DNA from: Alteromonas aquimaris
Lineage (GTDB): Bacteria; Pseudomonadota; Gammaproteobacteria; Enterobacterales; Alteromonadaceae
NCBI RefSeq assembly: GCF_026183695.1
Contig: NZ_JAPFRD010000009.1
Span: forward strand, 186,001-250,000
Direction: 5' to 3'
Length of the DNA: 64,000 bases
Each line of letters begins with the position of its first letter. Within the stretch, counting starts at the first letter, position 1. The translations under genes and the position numbers were made by a program. Of the stretch, positions 51,605 through 61,380 are shown one piece after another. Under the pieces are notes generated by a model. That model made no database searches, was not told the origin of the DNA, and saw nothing but the letters and a program-made list of their open reading frames with translations.

Positions 51605-52429
51605 ATGGATCTACGTAACCTTCAATACTTCGTATCTGTTTACGAGACCGGCAGTTTTAGCGCGGCGTCTAAACGCCAATACATCGCTCAACCTTCCATC
51701 TCGGCAGCCATAAAATTATTAGAAGAAAGTTTTTCTAAACCTCTATTTGTGCGCTACCCGCGCGGAGTGCGCCCCACCGAAGCGGGTCATCAACTTTATC
51801 CCCTCGCCCAGCAACTGTTAGGTCAGGCTGCTGCCATTAAATACTTATTAAAGGAAGAAAATCCAAAGCAACCGTTCAGGTTAGGATTGATTAAAGGGCT
51901 GGGTGTCGCCAGAACCAGTGATGTGCTGAAAAGGTTTACGTCTCAAGTGGACGCACTGGAATTGACTCTGGTGCCGCCTGAAGAGAAATGTGATGCAAGA
52001 ATTATCAATTACGAATTACGCAAAGCCAATGAACATTTTGTTTCCATGTGGCAAGACGATTTTCAATGGGTCATGCCAATGGATCATCCGTTAAGCTTAA
52101 AAGAGCAAATTGAGATTACCGATTTAGCTGATGTCGCGTTCATTCAAAGAGAACCGTGCGAGGGCTGGAACTTCCTCAGAGAATTATTAAGTCAGGCGCA
52201 CATTACTCCAGATGTAAGAGCACGCATTCAAACCATCGAATACGCTATCGGCTTAGTTAAAGCAGGGGTGGGCTGTGCCTTTATTCCCATTCCTGAGAGT
52301 GCTGAATATCTTAATGATGTCGTTTGCCGGCCGGTAAAAGGGGTATCGCTAACCCGCCATATTGGGCTGGCATTTAGCCAACGAAGTCCAGTGGTGGAAA
52401 CCTTGATTAATTTAGTAAGTCAGACTTGA
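51605..52429 (+). CDS. LysR-family regulator divergent from gcdH
   Basis: 274 residues. The N-terminal MDLRNLQYFVSVYETGSFSA and ISAAIKLLEESFSKPLF form the winged helix-turn-helix; the effector domain follows from about 90. The divergent arrangement and the intergenic palindrome make it the likely activator of gcdH, responding to a lysine-catabolic intermediate such as glutarate. This is inference by position; similar regulators (GcdR) occur beside gcdH in other Proteobacteria. Confidence 0.85.
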   Translation: MDLRNLQYFVSVYETGSFSAASKRQYIAQPSISAAIKLLEESFSKPLFVRYPRGVRPTEAGHQLYPLAQQLLGQAAAIKYLLKEENPKQPFRLGLIKGLGVARTSDVLKRFTSQVDALELTLVPPEEKCDARIINYELRKANEHFVSMWQDDFQWVMPMDHPLSLKEQIEITDLADVAFIQREPCEGWNFLRELLSQAHITPDVRARIQTIEYAIGLVKAGVGCAFIPIPESAEYLNDVVCRPVKGVSLTRHIGLAFSQRSPVVETLINLVSQT

Positions 52430-53319
52430 GTGCATGAATCCACTGACATTTTCACGTGCACTAAATACCTCCACTTGATAATCCATTGCTTAGGACACAC
52501 ATGGACAACTTTTCTGCCAAGCCTGATTTTTCAGTAAGGCGTCAGTAATCGCTACGCAATGCTATTCTATAACGGTTAAAAGATGCCGGTGGAACAGTCA
52601 AATACCGTATGCGGAGGCGCAAAATACCCCTCGATCACAATATTATTCAACAGGCTCGTAGACGTAATAATATTTCTCTGCGTGACGTCGATAATATTTG
52701 CTATTAAATTCCCTCTTCTGGCTAATCAATTCCCTTATCACTCCAGGCTCAGTCTCCCGATGCGCCACACGCGTCAATGGAATTGGCGGAACTCTTTTCA
52801 TCATTAATTTTACGATAGTTTTTTCTCACGTTAATTCAGCCTTAATCCAAAGTTCGCTGAAGCTGCCGCTGCATTAACATAGTAATGCCTTAAGTTTGTT
52901 GAGGTAATTCAAAGTTATCAAAAGAGGTCAATCCCCATTAACCAGGCTATTGATTTAGCAGAAAATTTGCGTGGCAGATCCCGCCAACACCATGGCGCCG
53001 TTAATACTTATTTCCTTTATCAAACGGGCAATAAGCTGGGATTAAAGCTATGAAAACTGTAGGTGTTTATGAATAAAAGTTGGGTTTTGTTCTTTCCGGT
53101 GAAAAACAACATCCTTTAATTCTCAGGTACACCCCATCATGATACGGGTGTGAAACCATATTTCATTCCAGCGTTAACAAGGATTTGGTTAAAATGATAA
53201 TTCTAATTTACGCCTATTATGACTATCAGCCAATTTACTCCAATTTATATAAGCTTTTGTTGATTCGTTACGAAAGGTAACAAAGGTTCACACGAGATAT
53301 AATTTTAAACGGTAAGAAA
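52430..53319. other. Long non-coding stretch
   Basis: About 890 bases with no convincing gene. The plus frame at 52583-52807 (74 codons) has no ribosome site or family. Short runs of AATAATATT occur near 52640-52700. It may hold a long leader, an unrecognised RNA or decayed sequence; I see nothing specific enough to name. Confidence 0.3.
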
Positions 53320-53355
53320 GAATCTTTGAGAGACTAACAGCCCTCTCAAAGATTC
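53320..53355 (-). terminator. Intrinsic terminator of the DUF3718 gene
   Basis: Perfect 13-bp inverted repeat GAATCTTTGAGAG/CTCTCAAAGATTC with a 10-base loop, followed on the minus strand by TTTCTTA. It lies 47 bases after the DUF3718 gene's stop. Confidence 0.75.
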
Positions 53356-53402
53356 GTATGACGACAATGACTATTTAAATACTGATAGTAATGATCAGCC
53401 CA

Positions 53403-53801
53403 CTATTTAGTTGGGGACGTTAAGCTTACTGAAATATCTTTAGGAACGCTGCGACTTGCATTTAAATCTCTGATTTCAATGCGTCCAGGAATAACATAGC
53501 GATCAATCACACGCAGGGTGTCGGTTGCCCCATAGTGTTCTGTAAAAGCAGATAGCGTCATCCCATTACACACTAACCTTTCTCCCAACATTTTATAAGT
53601 TGGACCAACAATTTTAGTACCGGTTGAAAACTTTTCTACCGAGCGGTGTAGACCCCACCGATCATTTTCTGCAGAGGTGCGACAGACGGCAATTAAATCT
53701 TCTTCTACAAACTCAGGGTAACTTTCAGCGACGGCAGTGCCAGCAAAAATTGATAGTGAAATTGCAGAAAAGCACAACGGTATAATATTTCTATAACGCA
53801 T
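53403..53801 (-). CDS. DUF3718 periplasmic protein
   Basis: 132 residues from the ATG at 53801 (AAGGA ribosome site); the frame is open 12 codons upstream without a site. Signal peptide to about A26 (FAGTAVAES). The mature protein has the DUF3718 layout: LIAVCRTSAENDRWGLHRSV, a central LVCNGMTLSAFTEHYGA with the paired Cys, and a short tail. Small single-disulfide periplasmic proteins of unknown function, common in Alteromonas and Shewanella. Monocistronic, with its own terminator. Confidence 0.75.
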   Translation of the reverse strand: MRYRNIIPLCFSAISLSIFAGTAVAESYPEFVEEDLIAVCRTSAENDRWGLHRSVEKFSTGTKIVGPTYKMLGERLVCNGMTLSAFTEHYGATDTLRVIDRYVIPGRIEIRDLNASRSVPKDISVSLTSPTK

Positions 53802-54040
53802 GATTTTTTTCCTTCTTGTAAGAGACAAGGGGGACATTTGGATACAGCCCCAGAACAGACCTATTAAGTGTAAGAAGGAAACATAAATTTAACGCTGACA
53901 AAGCAATGAAACTTACCTGAAACATAATTAAGACCCAGATTCAGGCGTTTACTGTCAACCCCCTAAATATGACGACGAACGCATCATTTTATTGTCAGCT
54001 TTTGAACTAAAATGATATATGAACTCCGTAGGAGATCTTG

Positions 54041-54412
54041 ATGAAAACTAACTCTGTACCCATTTCATTCGACCCAATAAGCCGCACAGTTAGTACCGTC
54101 TATGGAGAGAAGCTCGTACTATCACCTCAATGCGCGGTTTTACTCAACCTTTTGCTTGAAAATAATGGCGACGTCTTAACCAGAAGTGAAATGCGCAAGC
54201 GTATCTGGAACCATTGTGTAGTAAGTGAAGACATGATTAACCACCTGGTGAGCAGGCTGCGAAAAGAGCTGGCTGCGTTACCGGATGACCATGCATGGAA
54301 AATTGAAACCATCCCTAAAATAGGTTATCGCCTGCTAGTAAGGGAAGACTCAGCGCACGATTTACAATACTGGTGGCATCGGTGTAAAACCTGGTTTTCA
54401 ACTATGCATTAG
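54041..54412 (+). CDS. OmpR/PhoB-type winged-helix DNA-binding protein without a receiver
   Basis: 123 residues from the ATG at 54041 (GTAGGAG site 6 bases upstream). The whole protein is a Trans_reg_C winged helix: LSPQCAVLLNLLLENNGDVL, TRSEMRKRIW and SEDMINHLVSRLRKELA with IETIPKIGYRLL as the beta wing. No receiver or membrane helix follows; the 25-residue Trp-rich tail (LQYWWHRCKTWFSTMH) is too short for a CadC/ToxR sensor, so the gene may be a truncated ToxR-like regulator or a genuine small one. Target unknown. Confidence 0.75.
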   Translation: MKTNSVPISFDPISRTVSTVYGEKLVLSPQCAVLLNLLLENNGDVLTRSEMRKRIWNHCVVSEDMINHLVSRLRKELAALPDDHAWKIETIPKIGYRLLVREDSAHDLQYWWHRCKTWFSTMH

Positions 54413-54470
54413 AGTGTGTTTAATAATAAAAATAAGAGAAGAAAAAACGGGGGATATCAGAAAGAGAAGT

Positions 54471-54547
54471 TGGTCGGTGTGAGAGGATTTGAACCTCCGA
54501 CCCCTGACACCCCATGACAGTGCGCTACCAGGCTGCGCTACACACCG
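54471..54547 (-). tRNA. proL: tRNA-Pro (anticodon GGG)
   Basis: Seventy-seven bases including the encoded CCA. Acceptor stem CGGTGTG/CACACCG, D arm GCGC-AGCCTGGTA-GCGC, anticodon GGG at 54511-54513 and T arm GGAGG-TTCAAAT-CCTCT. Near-identical in layout to E. coli proL, including the T-T mismatch in the anticodon stem. No integrated element is attached to its 3' end. Confidence 0.95.
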
Positions 54548-54563
54548 ACCGAAAGAGCGGACA

Positions 54564-54591
54564 AGTGTACTTATTTTTGATCACATTGCAA
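54564..54591 (-). promoter_or_regulatory. Probable promoter of tRNA-Pro
   Basis: Minus-strand TTGCAA, 16 bases, TACACT, followed by a GC-rich stretch before the tRNA. This fits a stringently controlled sigma-70 promoter. Confidence 0.45.
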
Positions 54592-54657
54592 CGAGATTTA
54601 GTGTATTAATCTGACAACCGCTTATTTGATGAGCAACTCAGCGACTTTTTGGTCGTG

Positions 54658-56019
54658 TCAGAGGGTGAGATAACACACCACTGTGACGACTCCCGCCACA
54701 ATCACATTTAACACTACGCCTTCTCGCGCCATGGTTTTAATGGCGAATTTTTCGGTGGCGAAAGCAATCGCATTGGGTGCTGTAGCCACCGGCAGCATAA
54801 ACGCACAGCTTGCGCTTATCGCCGCGGGGATCATCAGCATTTTGGCATCTACATTTACTGCCAAGGCAGCAGCAGCAAGAATGGGCATAAGCAAGGTTGC
54901 CGTGGCAGTGTTAGAGGTAATTTCGGTAAGAAAGGTTACGAATAAACAAATGGATAAAATAAGGAATAATAAGGGAAGTGTTGATAACCCGGTTAACCAC
55001 TCTCCCATCAGCACACTCAATCCGGACGCAGTAAAGGCCTTGGCGATACAAATACCGCCAGCAAACAACAGCAACATACCCCACGGGATATCGTTAGCGG
55101 TTTTCCAATCCAGTAACCTGCCCTTTTTACCCTCACCGTTGTGTATCACAAACATCGCCACTACACCGGCAATCGCTATGGTGCTGTCACTTACGGTGGT
55201 CAGGCCTAGCCATTTTGTCCATAGCGGGCGCAATACCCAGGCCAATGCAACGCTGCCAAACACCATTAGCACGCGTTTTTCTGCTTTGCTCCACGCCCCG
55301 GGTTTTGGCAGGTCAATATTGCCCACCTCTGATAACCCTCGTGACAACCACAGTGCCATCAGTGGAAGGGCTAACAACACGATGGGAACACCGGTTTTCA
55401 TCCATTCAATAAAACTGTACTCGAGCCCTTGCGTTTCCTGATACACACTCATGAAAATAATATTGGGCGGCGTACCGATAGGCGTCCCCACACCGCCCAC
55501 ACTGGCTGCGTAGGCGACACCTAAAATAAGCATCACACCAAAACGTTTACTTTTCATGGCTTCGATGATGGCCAGCGCCATCGGGAGTATCATTAATACG
55601 GTAGCGGTGTTGCTTATCCACATGCTTAACAGCGCGGTGGTCAGCATAAATCCAAGCAACAGCTTTAACGCACTGCCCGAGCCCGTCAAACGCAACATGT
55701 ATACCGCAAAGCGTTGGTGCAGATGTGATTTTTCCAACGCCTTAGACAGCATAAACGCCCCCATCAACAGAATGATTACATGACTACCTAATGACGACGC
55801 TGCTTCAGCGTGAGTCAAAACGCCCGTCAATGGAAACGCAGCAAAAGGAATGAGTGAAGTGGCGGGGATCGGAAGGGCCTCGGTGATCCACAAAATGGCT
55901 ACAAACAACGTTATCCCGGCAGTGAGTGCAATGTCCGTAGGCTGCTGTGCCCCATACAAGACTGCTCCTACCGCCACTGATATCAATAGAGCAAGAACGA
56001 CAATACTACTTTTGCTCAC
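54658..56019 (-). CDS. SLC13/DASS-family sodium:anion (dicarboxylate) symporter
   Basis: 453 residues from a GTG at 56019 with GGAG 6 bases upstream; a TTG at 56031 is also in frame. Eleven or more membrane helices. The paired SNT-type motifs typical of DASS carriers are present: MWISNTATVLMILPMALAI in the first half and LTEITSNTATATLLMPILAA in the second. The GVGTPIGTPPNIIFM segment is also diagnostic. Substrate (succinate, malate, sulfate) cannot be read directly; dicarboxylate is the most frequent in this branch. The long antisense frame at 54683-55441 is a shadow. Confidence 0.88.
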   Translation of the reverse strand: MSKSSIVVLALLISVAVGAVLYGAQQPTDIALTAGITLFVAILWITEALPIPATSLIPFAAFPLTGVLTHAEAASSLGSHVIILLMGAFMLSKALEKSHLHQRFAVYMLRLTGSGSALKLLLGFMLTTALLSMWISNTATVLMILPMALAIIEAMKSKRFGVMLILGVAYAASVGGVGTPIGTPPNIIFMSVYQETQGLEYSFIEWMKTGVPIVLLALPLMALWLSRGLSEVGNIDLPKPGAWSKAEKRVLMVFGSVALAWVLRPLWTKWLGLTTVSDSTIAIAGVVAMFVIHNGEGKKGRLLDWKTANDIPWGMLLLFAGGICIAKAFTASGLSVLMGEWLTGLSTLPLLFLILSICLFVTFLTEITSNTATATLLMPILAAAALAVNVDAKMLMIPAAISASCAFMLPVATAPNAIAFATEKFAIKTMAREGVVLNVIVAGVVTVVCYLTL

Positions 56020-56037
56020 ACTGCACTCCAATTCTTA

Positions 56038-56628
56038 TTATTTTTGTTCGTCAGATGATATACGACTGGCTACGGCGCCGGTCTGTCCCTTGTACTTGGC
56101 ATCAATGCGAGCATTATAAGGCTTGTCAGCGGGAGTCGACAGCACCTCAAAACTCAGCGCACCAATTTTCATCATGGGCCGTAATGCTAGAGGAAGCTTA
56201 CCACTGTTATAAAATTCCAACACAATATTGCCGGACCACCCCGGGTCAATGCGGTGTGCAGTCACATGCACCATCAAACCAAGGCGGGCGAGCGACGAGC
56301 GCCCATCAAGCCAGCCCACAATATTGGCGGGTAACGTCACTGATTCATGCGTTATGGCTAAAGCCAGCTCACCCGGATGTAAGAAAAATGCTTTGCCATC
56401 TGCTAATTCAATCTCATCGCTCATCACTGAGTTTAACGCTTCTTCCACCTGTGCTTTCGGCCCGCTTAAGTCAATATAAGGAGCCTGGTGATCTTCAAAA
56501 ACGCGGAATTTGTTACCTAAACGGATATCGACGGTGACACCGCTGATTTGCGAATAATCAGGCGTGGGATTAATGGTAATTTTCCCCGCTTGTAGGTACT
56601 CATAAATATCTCTGTCTGATAAACGCAT
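56038..56628 (-). CDS. dcd: dCTP deaminase
   Basis: 196 residues from the ATG at 56628 ([17 protein letters not shown], collinear with E. coli Dcd). It converts dCTP to dUTP for thymidylate synthesis. The signature [20 protein letters not shown] and the catalytic-Glu segment [14 protein letters not shown] are intact. It is a trimeric all-beta enzyme of the dUTPase fold. The usual neighbour order dcd-apbC-metG lacks apbC here; dcd is divergent from metG, with 187 bases between them. The DASS gene starts 18 bases downstream on the same strand. Confidence 0.95.
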   Translation of the reverse strand: MRLSDRDIYEYLQAGKITINPTPDYSQISGVTVDIRLGNKFRVFEDHQAPYIDLSGPKAQVEEALNSVMSDEIELADGKAFFLHPGELALAITHESVTLPANIVGWLDGRSSLARLGLMVHVTAHRIDPGWSGNIVLEFYNSGKLPLALRPMMKIGALSFEVLSTPADKPYNARIDAKYKGQTGAVASRISSDEQK

Positions 56629-56815
56629 TAGGGCTTCCTGCAGAAAAAAAGAGGGCTCATTATAAGGGCAATGTCCAACCAATCAATACATACGCTCGTC
56701 GCGCGCCCAGTAATTTAGTCAAAAGTGCGCTTTATTCTAAAATACGTAATGCAAAAACAGCGCATTTCAGCTAGTATTTGCAGCCATTTTTAACGTATTA
56801 ATTTGCTATTGTCAT

Positions 56816-58876
56816 ATGTCTGAAAACAATTCGCAATCCAGCGCAAATGCGAACCAGCGCCGAATTCTGGTTACCAGCGCCCTTCCCTATGCTAATGGCT
56901 CCATCCACCTAGGCCATCTGCTTGAACATATCCAAACGGATATCTGGGTACGCTTCCAACGCCTGAAAGGGAATGAGTGTTACAGTGTCTGTGCCGACGA
57001 TGCGCATGGTACCCCGGTAATGCTGAAAGCACAGGAATTAGGCATTACACCTGAACAGATGGTCGAACAAACACGAGCGGAACACCATCAGGATCTGAAA
57101 GATTTTCACGTTCATTATGACAATTACTATGTAACCCATTCGCCCGAAAACAAAGAACTGTGCGAAACAATCTATAAGCGCTTGGATGAAGCAGGTTACA
57201 TCAGTAAGCGTACCATCAATCAACTCTTTGACCCTGAAAAGTCCATGTTCCTGCCGGACCGGTTTGTTAAAGGCACCTGCCCCAGCTGTAAGGCAGAGGA
57301 TCAAAACGGCGATAGCTGCGATGTGTGTGGGGCTACTTATAGCCCAACAGAAGTTATCAATCCGCGCAGTGTTGTTTCGGGCGCCACCCCTGTACTAAAA
57401 GAATCAGAGCACTATTTTTTCGATTTACCTCAGTTTGAAGGCATGTTGAAAACCTGGATCCGCTCTGGCGCGTTGCAGGAAGAAATGGCGAATAAGCTGC
57501 AAGAGTGGTTTGAAGCAGGTTTGCAACAATGGGATATCAGCCGTGATGCGCCCTACTTTGGGTTTGAAATTCCCGGCACAGAAAATAAATTTTTCTACGT
57601 GTGGGTTGATGCACCAGTTGGTTACATGGCGTCGTTCAAACACTATTGCAATGAACACAATATTGAATTTGATGAATTCTGGAACCCTGGACATGATACG
57701 GAGCTTTACCATTTTATCGGTAAAGACATTACCTACTTCCACTGTCTGTTTTGGCCTGCCATGTTGGAAGGTGCAGGTTATCGCAAACCGACCGGCGTCA
57801 ATATTCATGGCTTTGTCACGGTAAATGGTGCCAAAATGTCAAAATCTCGCGGTACCTTCATCAAAGGACGGACCTACCTCGAGCATTTAAACCCTGAGTA
57901 CTTACGTTATTATTTTGCATCGAAGTTAAGCGACGGCGTCACTGACATCGACTTGAACTTTGAAGACTTCGCACAAAAAGTGAATGCGGATCTGGTGGGC
58001 AAGGTGGTCAATATTGCCAGCCGTTGCGCCAGTTTTATCACTAAGCGATTTGACGGCAAGTTGTCTACAACCGTGCTGGAACCGCAGCTGTTTGCTGAAT
58101 TCAGTCAGGCTGCTGATAAAATCGCTTTGTACTACGAAAAACGTAAGTATCATCAAGCAGTACGAGAAATTATGGCATTAGCTGATAAAGCTAATCAGTT
58201 TATCGATGCTAATGCGCCTTGGGTAACCATAAAGGACGAAAGCAAGCAACAGTTCACCCACGAAGTATGTTCATTGGGTATCAACATGTTCCGGGTACTG
58301 GTGACCTATTTACAGCCGATCGTGCCCGCGCTGGCCACCGATGCTGAAGCATTTCTCAATGATAAATTGACTTGGCAAGGTACACAAAACGCCCTTGCAG
58401 GCCACCCAATCAATAAATTTAAAGCGCTGATGCAGCGTGTGGATAAGGACAAAATTGACGCTATGGTAGAAGCCTCGAAAGAAAACTTACAGGCTGCTTC
58501 TGCGCCTAAGATTGAAGCCGACAGCCCCTTGGCAAAAGATCCCATTAGTGAAGAAATTAGCTTTGATGAATTTGCCAAGGTCGATTTCCGTATAGCCCGT
58601 ATCGCCCATGCTGAACATGTGGAAAAAGCCGACAAACTGTTACGTCTGGAATTAGATTTGGGCGGGGAAACCCGTCAGGTATTCGCGGGTATCAAGTCGG
58701 CCTATGCACCTGAAGATTTAATCGGTAAGCATACGGTCATGGTCGCTAACCTTGCCCCTCGAAAGATGCGATTTGGCCTGTCAGAAGGCATGGTGCTGGC
58801 AGCGGGACCGGGCGGAAAAGAGTTGTATATTCTTGAGCCACACGAAGGCGCAAAGCCTGGTATGCGCGTTAAATAG
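56816..58876 (+). CDS. metG: Methionyl-tRNA synthetase
   Basis: 686 residues, class I synthetase, MetG1 type. The HIGH motif appears as [11 protein letters not shown] near 28-38, a zinc knuckle [19 protein letters not shown] near 150-168, and KMSKS at about 340-344. A C-terminal tRNA-binding OB domain (about 585-686; [20 protein letters not shown]) allows dimerisation. All catalytic features are intact. Divergent from dcd; a stem-loop follows the stop codon. Confidence 0.97.
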   Translation: MSENNSQSSANANQRRILVTSALPYANGSIHLGHLLEHIQTDIWVRFQRLKGNECYSVCADDAHGTPVMLKAQELGITPEQMVEQTRAEHHQDLKDFHVHYDNYYVTHSPENKELCETIYKRLDEAGYISKRTINQLFDPEKSMFLPDRFVKGTCPSCKAEDQNGDSCDVCGATYSPTEVINPRSVVSGATPVLKESEHYFFDLPQFEGMLKTWIRSGALQEEMANKLQEWFEAGLQQWDISRDAPYFGFEIPGTENKFFYVWVDAPVGYMASFKHYCNEHNIEFDEFWNPGHDTELYHFIGKDITYFHCLFWPAMLEGAGYRKPTGVNIHGFVTVNGAKMSKSRGTFIKGRTYLEHLNPEYLRYYFASKLSDGVTDIDLNFEDFAQKVNADLVGKVVNIASRCASFITKRFDGKLSTTVLEPQLFAEFSQAADKIALYYEKRKYHQAVREIMALADKANQFIDANAPWVTIKDESKQQFTHEVCSLGINMFRVLVTYLQPIVPALATDAEAFLNDKLTWQGTQNALAGHPINKFKALMQRVDKDKIDAMVEASKENLQAASAPKIEADSPLAKDPISEEISFDEFAKVDFRIARIAHAEHVEKADKLLRLELDLGGETRQVFAGIKSAYAPEDLIGKHTVMVANLAPRKMRFGLSEGMVLAAGPGGKELYILEPHEGAKPGMRVK

Positions 58877-58884
58877 TGTATCTG

Positions 58885-58910
58885 GGTAGCTGATGGGTCC
58901 ATCGGCTACC
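58885..58910 (+). terminator. Stem-loop after metG
   Basis: GGTAGCTGAT with ATCGGCTACC (10 bp, one wobble), 6-base loop, 8 bases after the stop. No T run, so termination is uncertain. Confidence 0.4.
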
Positions 58911-58933
58911 TGCCCTCGTATCTCCGTTTCCTG

Positions 58934-59581
58934 TTAACCTGCCCTGGCGGTTTGCTCTTCTTCCTCCGCTGGCTCTTCATCTTCAAACTGCCATTCCTGA
59001 AGCGCGGAAAAATCTATTTTGGCCCCTTTGGCATATGGCATTCTATATTTATGAATAGTCGTCAAATCGTAGCTATTCAAGTGTTCATATTCGAACCAGT
59101 GCCCGTAATTTTGGGGGGAAGTCGTTACCACAACCCTCCTGGTATCTACATCGCGCAGGTCGTAGTGATAAATGTAATAAACTTTGGTGGCAAATGCGCT
59201 GCCTTTAATTTCTTTGCTATAAGGGATCTCTACCCACTTGCCCTCTTGTTCTACCAGCAATTGAGGTAAGAAAAAGCTTTTTACGTTTAGTGACAGGTTT
59301 GGATGGGACCAGATAGTAACCTGCTGGGTTCCTTGAGGAAGATAGATCAGTTGATAGAACTGCTTAATTCCCCGTTTTTCAATACAGTTAGACTGAATTG
59401 AGCCAATGTCATAACCATAACGATAACCCGGCCCTACATAAGAGCGACCATTTTTCTCAAACTTGTCGGTACAGTATTGAGCAAGTTCGAAATTCTTCTG
59501 ATAATCCCGGCCCGCACAACCGACTAAGATTATTATCCCTGTAAATAGTAGCAGTCCTTTAAGATTGGTGATGCTACGCAA
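58934..59581 (-). CDS. Lipoprotein of unknown function
   Basis: 215 residues. The signal peptide ends in a lipobox (IILVGCAG, Cys22). The mature region is rich in Tyr and beta-type sequence (GPGYRYGYDIGSIQSNC, FYQLIYLPQGTQQVTIW, YYIYHYDLRD) and ends in an acidic stretch (EDEEPAEEEEQTARAG). It has further Cys near 37 and 66. No domain recognised. Convergent with metG and 92 bases from the next minus-strand gene, probably transcribed alone. Confidence 0.65.
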   Translation of the reverse strand: MRSITNLKGLLLFTGIIILVGCAGRDYQKNFELAQYCTDKFEKNGRSYVGPGYRYGYDIGSIQSNCIEKRGIKQFYQLIYLPQGTQQVTIWSHPNLSLNVKSFFLPQLLVEQEGKWVEIPYSKEIKGSAFATKVYYIYHYDLRDVDTRRVVVTTSPQNYGHWFEYEHLNSYDLTTIHKYRMPYAKGAKIDFSALQEWQFEDEEPAEEEEQTARAG

Positions 59582-59673
59582 TCGATTTTCCTACCCTATT
59601 CTCTTAATTTAAGTACGTAAAAATTTTACCACGTAAAAATAGAAATTTAAGTGAAAACGTATTCAATCGCCTG

Positions 59674-60438
59674 CTAGCGTTTTTTGCGCTTGATGACCGG
59701 TGAAAACGTGCCCTCACGCATACTGGCCCCAACAGGGTTGAACTGTGGCTGTAATTTCCATTTAGGTCTGATGGTGGTCATCGGATAAACCCGCTTTTTA
59801 GCCAAAATGATGTATACAGAGCTACACCACGGGCAGTAATGACTGAGCCACTTTTGCAATTTCGATGGGTACTGACTCTTGTAATTAAAAAATAACATGG
59901 AAAACAGCACCTGACGTTGTTCGACTATTTCAAAGCCCAACAGTTGCAACCAGTCTTTAATCCGGGAACTGGTAAAGAATCGAGCGTCATGCAGAATATT
60001 ACCGCGCTTTAAAGGTAGATATTTACCCACCCCTGTCAGGCTCAGCGGATTAAATCCACTAATAATGACATAACCATTTTGATTAATTACGCGGTCAACT
60101 TCCCGTAAAACCTGATGCGGATCCTGAACAAAATCCAGTTCGTTAGCCAGCAAAAAACCGTCGACGCTGTTTTCAGAATAAGGTAACTGATGAGACTGTC
60201 CTACCACCCCCGACCATGCATGTTGCGTTGCAGTATGATTGATCTGATGGGTAATGGGACACTTCGCTAGTGTAATTTGTGAACTTAAGCTACCCAGCTT
60301 GACAAAGTGGTAACCGAATATCCGTTGACTGTAATCATTGCAGACATCCTGAACCGCTTGTTTGACCATGTCCCCTGCCGGCAGTAATTCCCATCCTTCA
60401 GGATAGCGAGGCTCTCGCTTTTGAAAAGCAGATTTCAT
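59674..60438 (-). CDS. SAM-dependent methyltransferase, YafS-like
   Basis: 254 residues. A class I methyltransferase (Methyltransf_11 type) whose SAM-binding loop is weakly conserved; the segment QSHQLPYSENSVDGFLLANE and LREVDRVINQNGYVIISGFNP correspond to motifs II-III. It is divergent from gloB by 86 bases, the same arrangement as yafS and gloB in E. coli. Substrate unknown. The N-terminus (YPEGWELLPAGDMVKQAV) is typical of this branch. Confidence 0.75.
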   Translation of the reverse strand: MKSAFQKREPRYPEGWELLPAGDMVKQAVQDVCNDYSQRIFGYHFVKLGSLSSQITLAKCPITHQINHTATQHAWSGVVGQSHQLPYSENSVDGFLLANELDFVQDPHQVLREVDRVINQNGYVIISGFNPLSLTGVGKYLPLKRGNILHDARFFTSSRIKDWLQLLGFEIVEQRQVLFSMLFFNYKSQYPSKLQKWLSHYCPWCSSVYIILAKKRVYPMTTIRPKWKLQPQFNPVGASMREGTFSPVIKRKKR

Positions 60439-60524
60439 TAAAATAGTGGCTGATCCATTCTATTGCACAAGGGCTATCAAATTTCTATAGTATCCTATAA
60501 TTTGGTTTTCTCAAGCGGGGGCTT

Positions 60525-61316
60525 ATGTCCACTTCAACTTTACCTAATGATGTCAGTGTAACGCCTATTCCCGCTTTTACGGATAATTATATCTGGTGTC
60601 TGCACAACAGTAACGATGCAGTGGTGGTGGATCCGGGTGATGCAGAACCAGTTTTGGCATTTCTGAAACAGAATAACCTTAAGCTGGCGGCCATTTTAAT
60701 TACCCATCATCACCATGATCACACCGGAGGCATTACCCGGCTAACTTCTACCCGCCCAGCGATACCCGTAATTGGCCCAAGAGGCTCGCATATTCGGGGG
60801 ATTACGAAAAGTGTAACGCAAGGTGATGTAGTGCGGTTGCCCATCATAAAATGTGATTTTACCGTGATGGAGATCCCCGGTCATACCCTGGATCATATTG
60901 CGTTTTATGGTCACGGCGCTATATTTTGTGGGGATACCCTGTTCGCTGCTGGCTGTGGTCGCTTATTTGAAGGTTCTCCTGAGCAAATGGCGCATTCATT
61001 GAGTAAGCTCAAACGTTTGCCTGGTCATACCAAAGTATATTGTGCGCACGAATATACGGTAGCTAATATCCAGTTTGCAAAGAAAGTGGAGCCGAATAAT
61101 CAAGCTTTACACGACTACGAAATGTGGGCCAATCAACAGCGTGAGCAAAATAAAGCGACCTTACCTTCTGATATCGCAACACAAAAAGCGGTGAATCCGT
61201 TTTTACGATGCGAGCAGGAAGAGGTCAGATCGTCAGCCCAAGCAAAAAGCGAACACACTTTACATGACGAGGTCGCCGTATTTGCCACCTTACGCACGTG
61301 GAAAGATAAGTTTTGA
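60525..61316 (+). CDS. gloB: Hydroxyacylglutathione hydrolase (glyoxalase II)
   Basis: 263 residues, metallo-beta-lactamase fold. It hydrolyses S-lactoylglutathione to lactate and glutathione in methylglyoxal detoxification. The metal-binding THHHHDHTGG is at 60-69; later ligands are PGHTLDH, FCGDTLF and YCAHEYT. The C-terminal glutathione-binding domain (NPFLRCEQEEVR) is present. Followed after 64 bases by mltD, a conserved neighbour order. Confidence 0.96.
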   Translation: MSTSTLPNDVSVTPIPAFTDNYIWCLHNSNDAVVVDPGDAEPVLAFLKQNNLKLAAILITHHHHDHTGGITRLTSTRPAIPVIGPRGSHIRGITKSVTQGDVVRLPIIKCDFTVMEIPGHTLDHIAFYGHGAIFCGDTLFAAGCGRLFEGSPEQMAHSLSKLKRLPGHTKVYCAHEYTVANIQFAKKVEPNNQALHDYEMWANQQREQNKATLPSDIATQKAVNPFLRCEQEEVRSSAQAKSEHTLHDEVAVFATLRTWKDKF

Positions 61317-61380
61317 TGCAATATTGGGCTGTAATACGTACAATACCGGTTCTGCAGTATCAGTACGGGGCGTTATTGTC

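Noticed and set aside
52583-52807. Plus-strand 74-codon frame in the 52.4-53.4 kb gap
   Set aside because: One hydrophobic stretch but no ribosome site, no family and unusual composition; not enough support.
54471-54547. tRNA-Pro as an integration site for an island
   Set aside because: No integrase gene and no repeat of the tRNA 3' end were found nearby, and the accessory region is 8 kb away, on the far side of core genes.
54683-55441. Long plus-strand frame of 252 codons
   Set aside because: Entirely antisense to the DASS transporter; Ala/Thr/Asn/Pro-rich shadow of hydrophobic codons.
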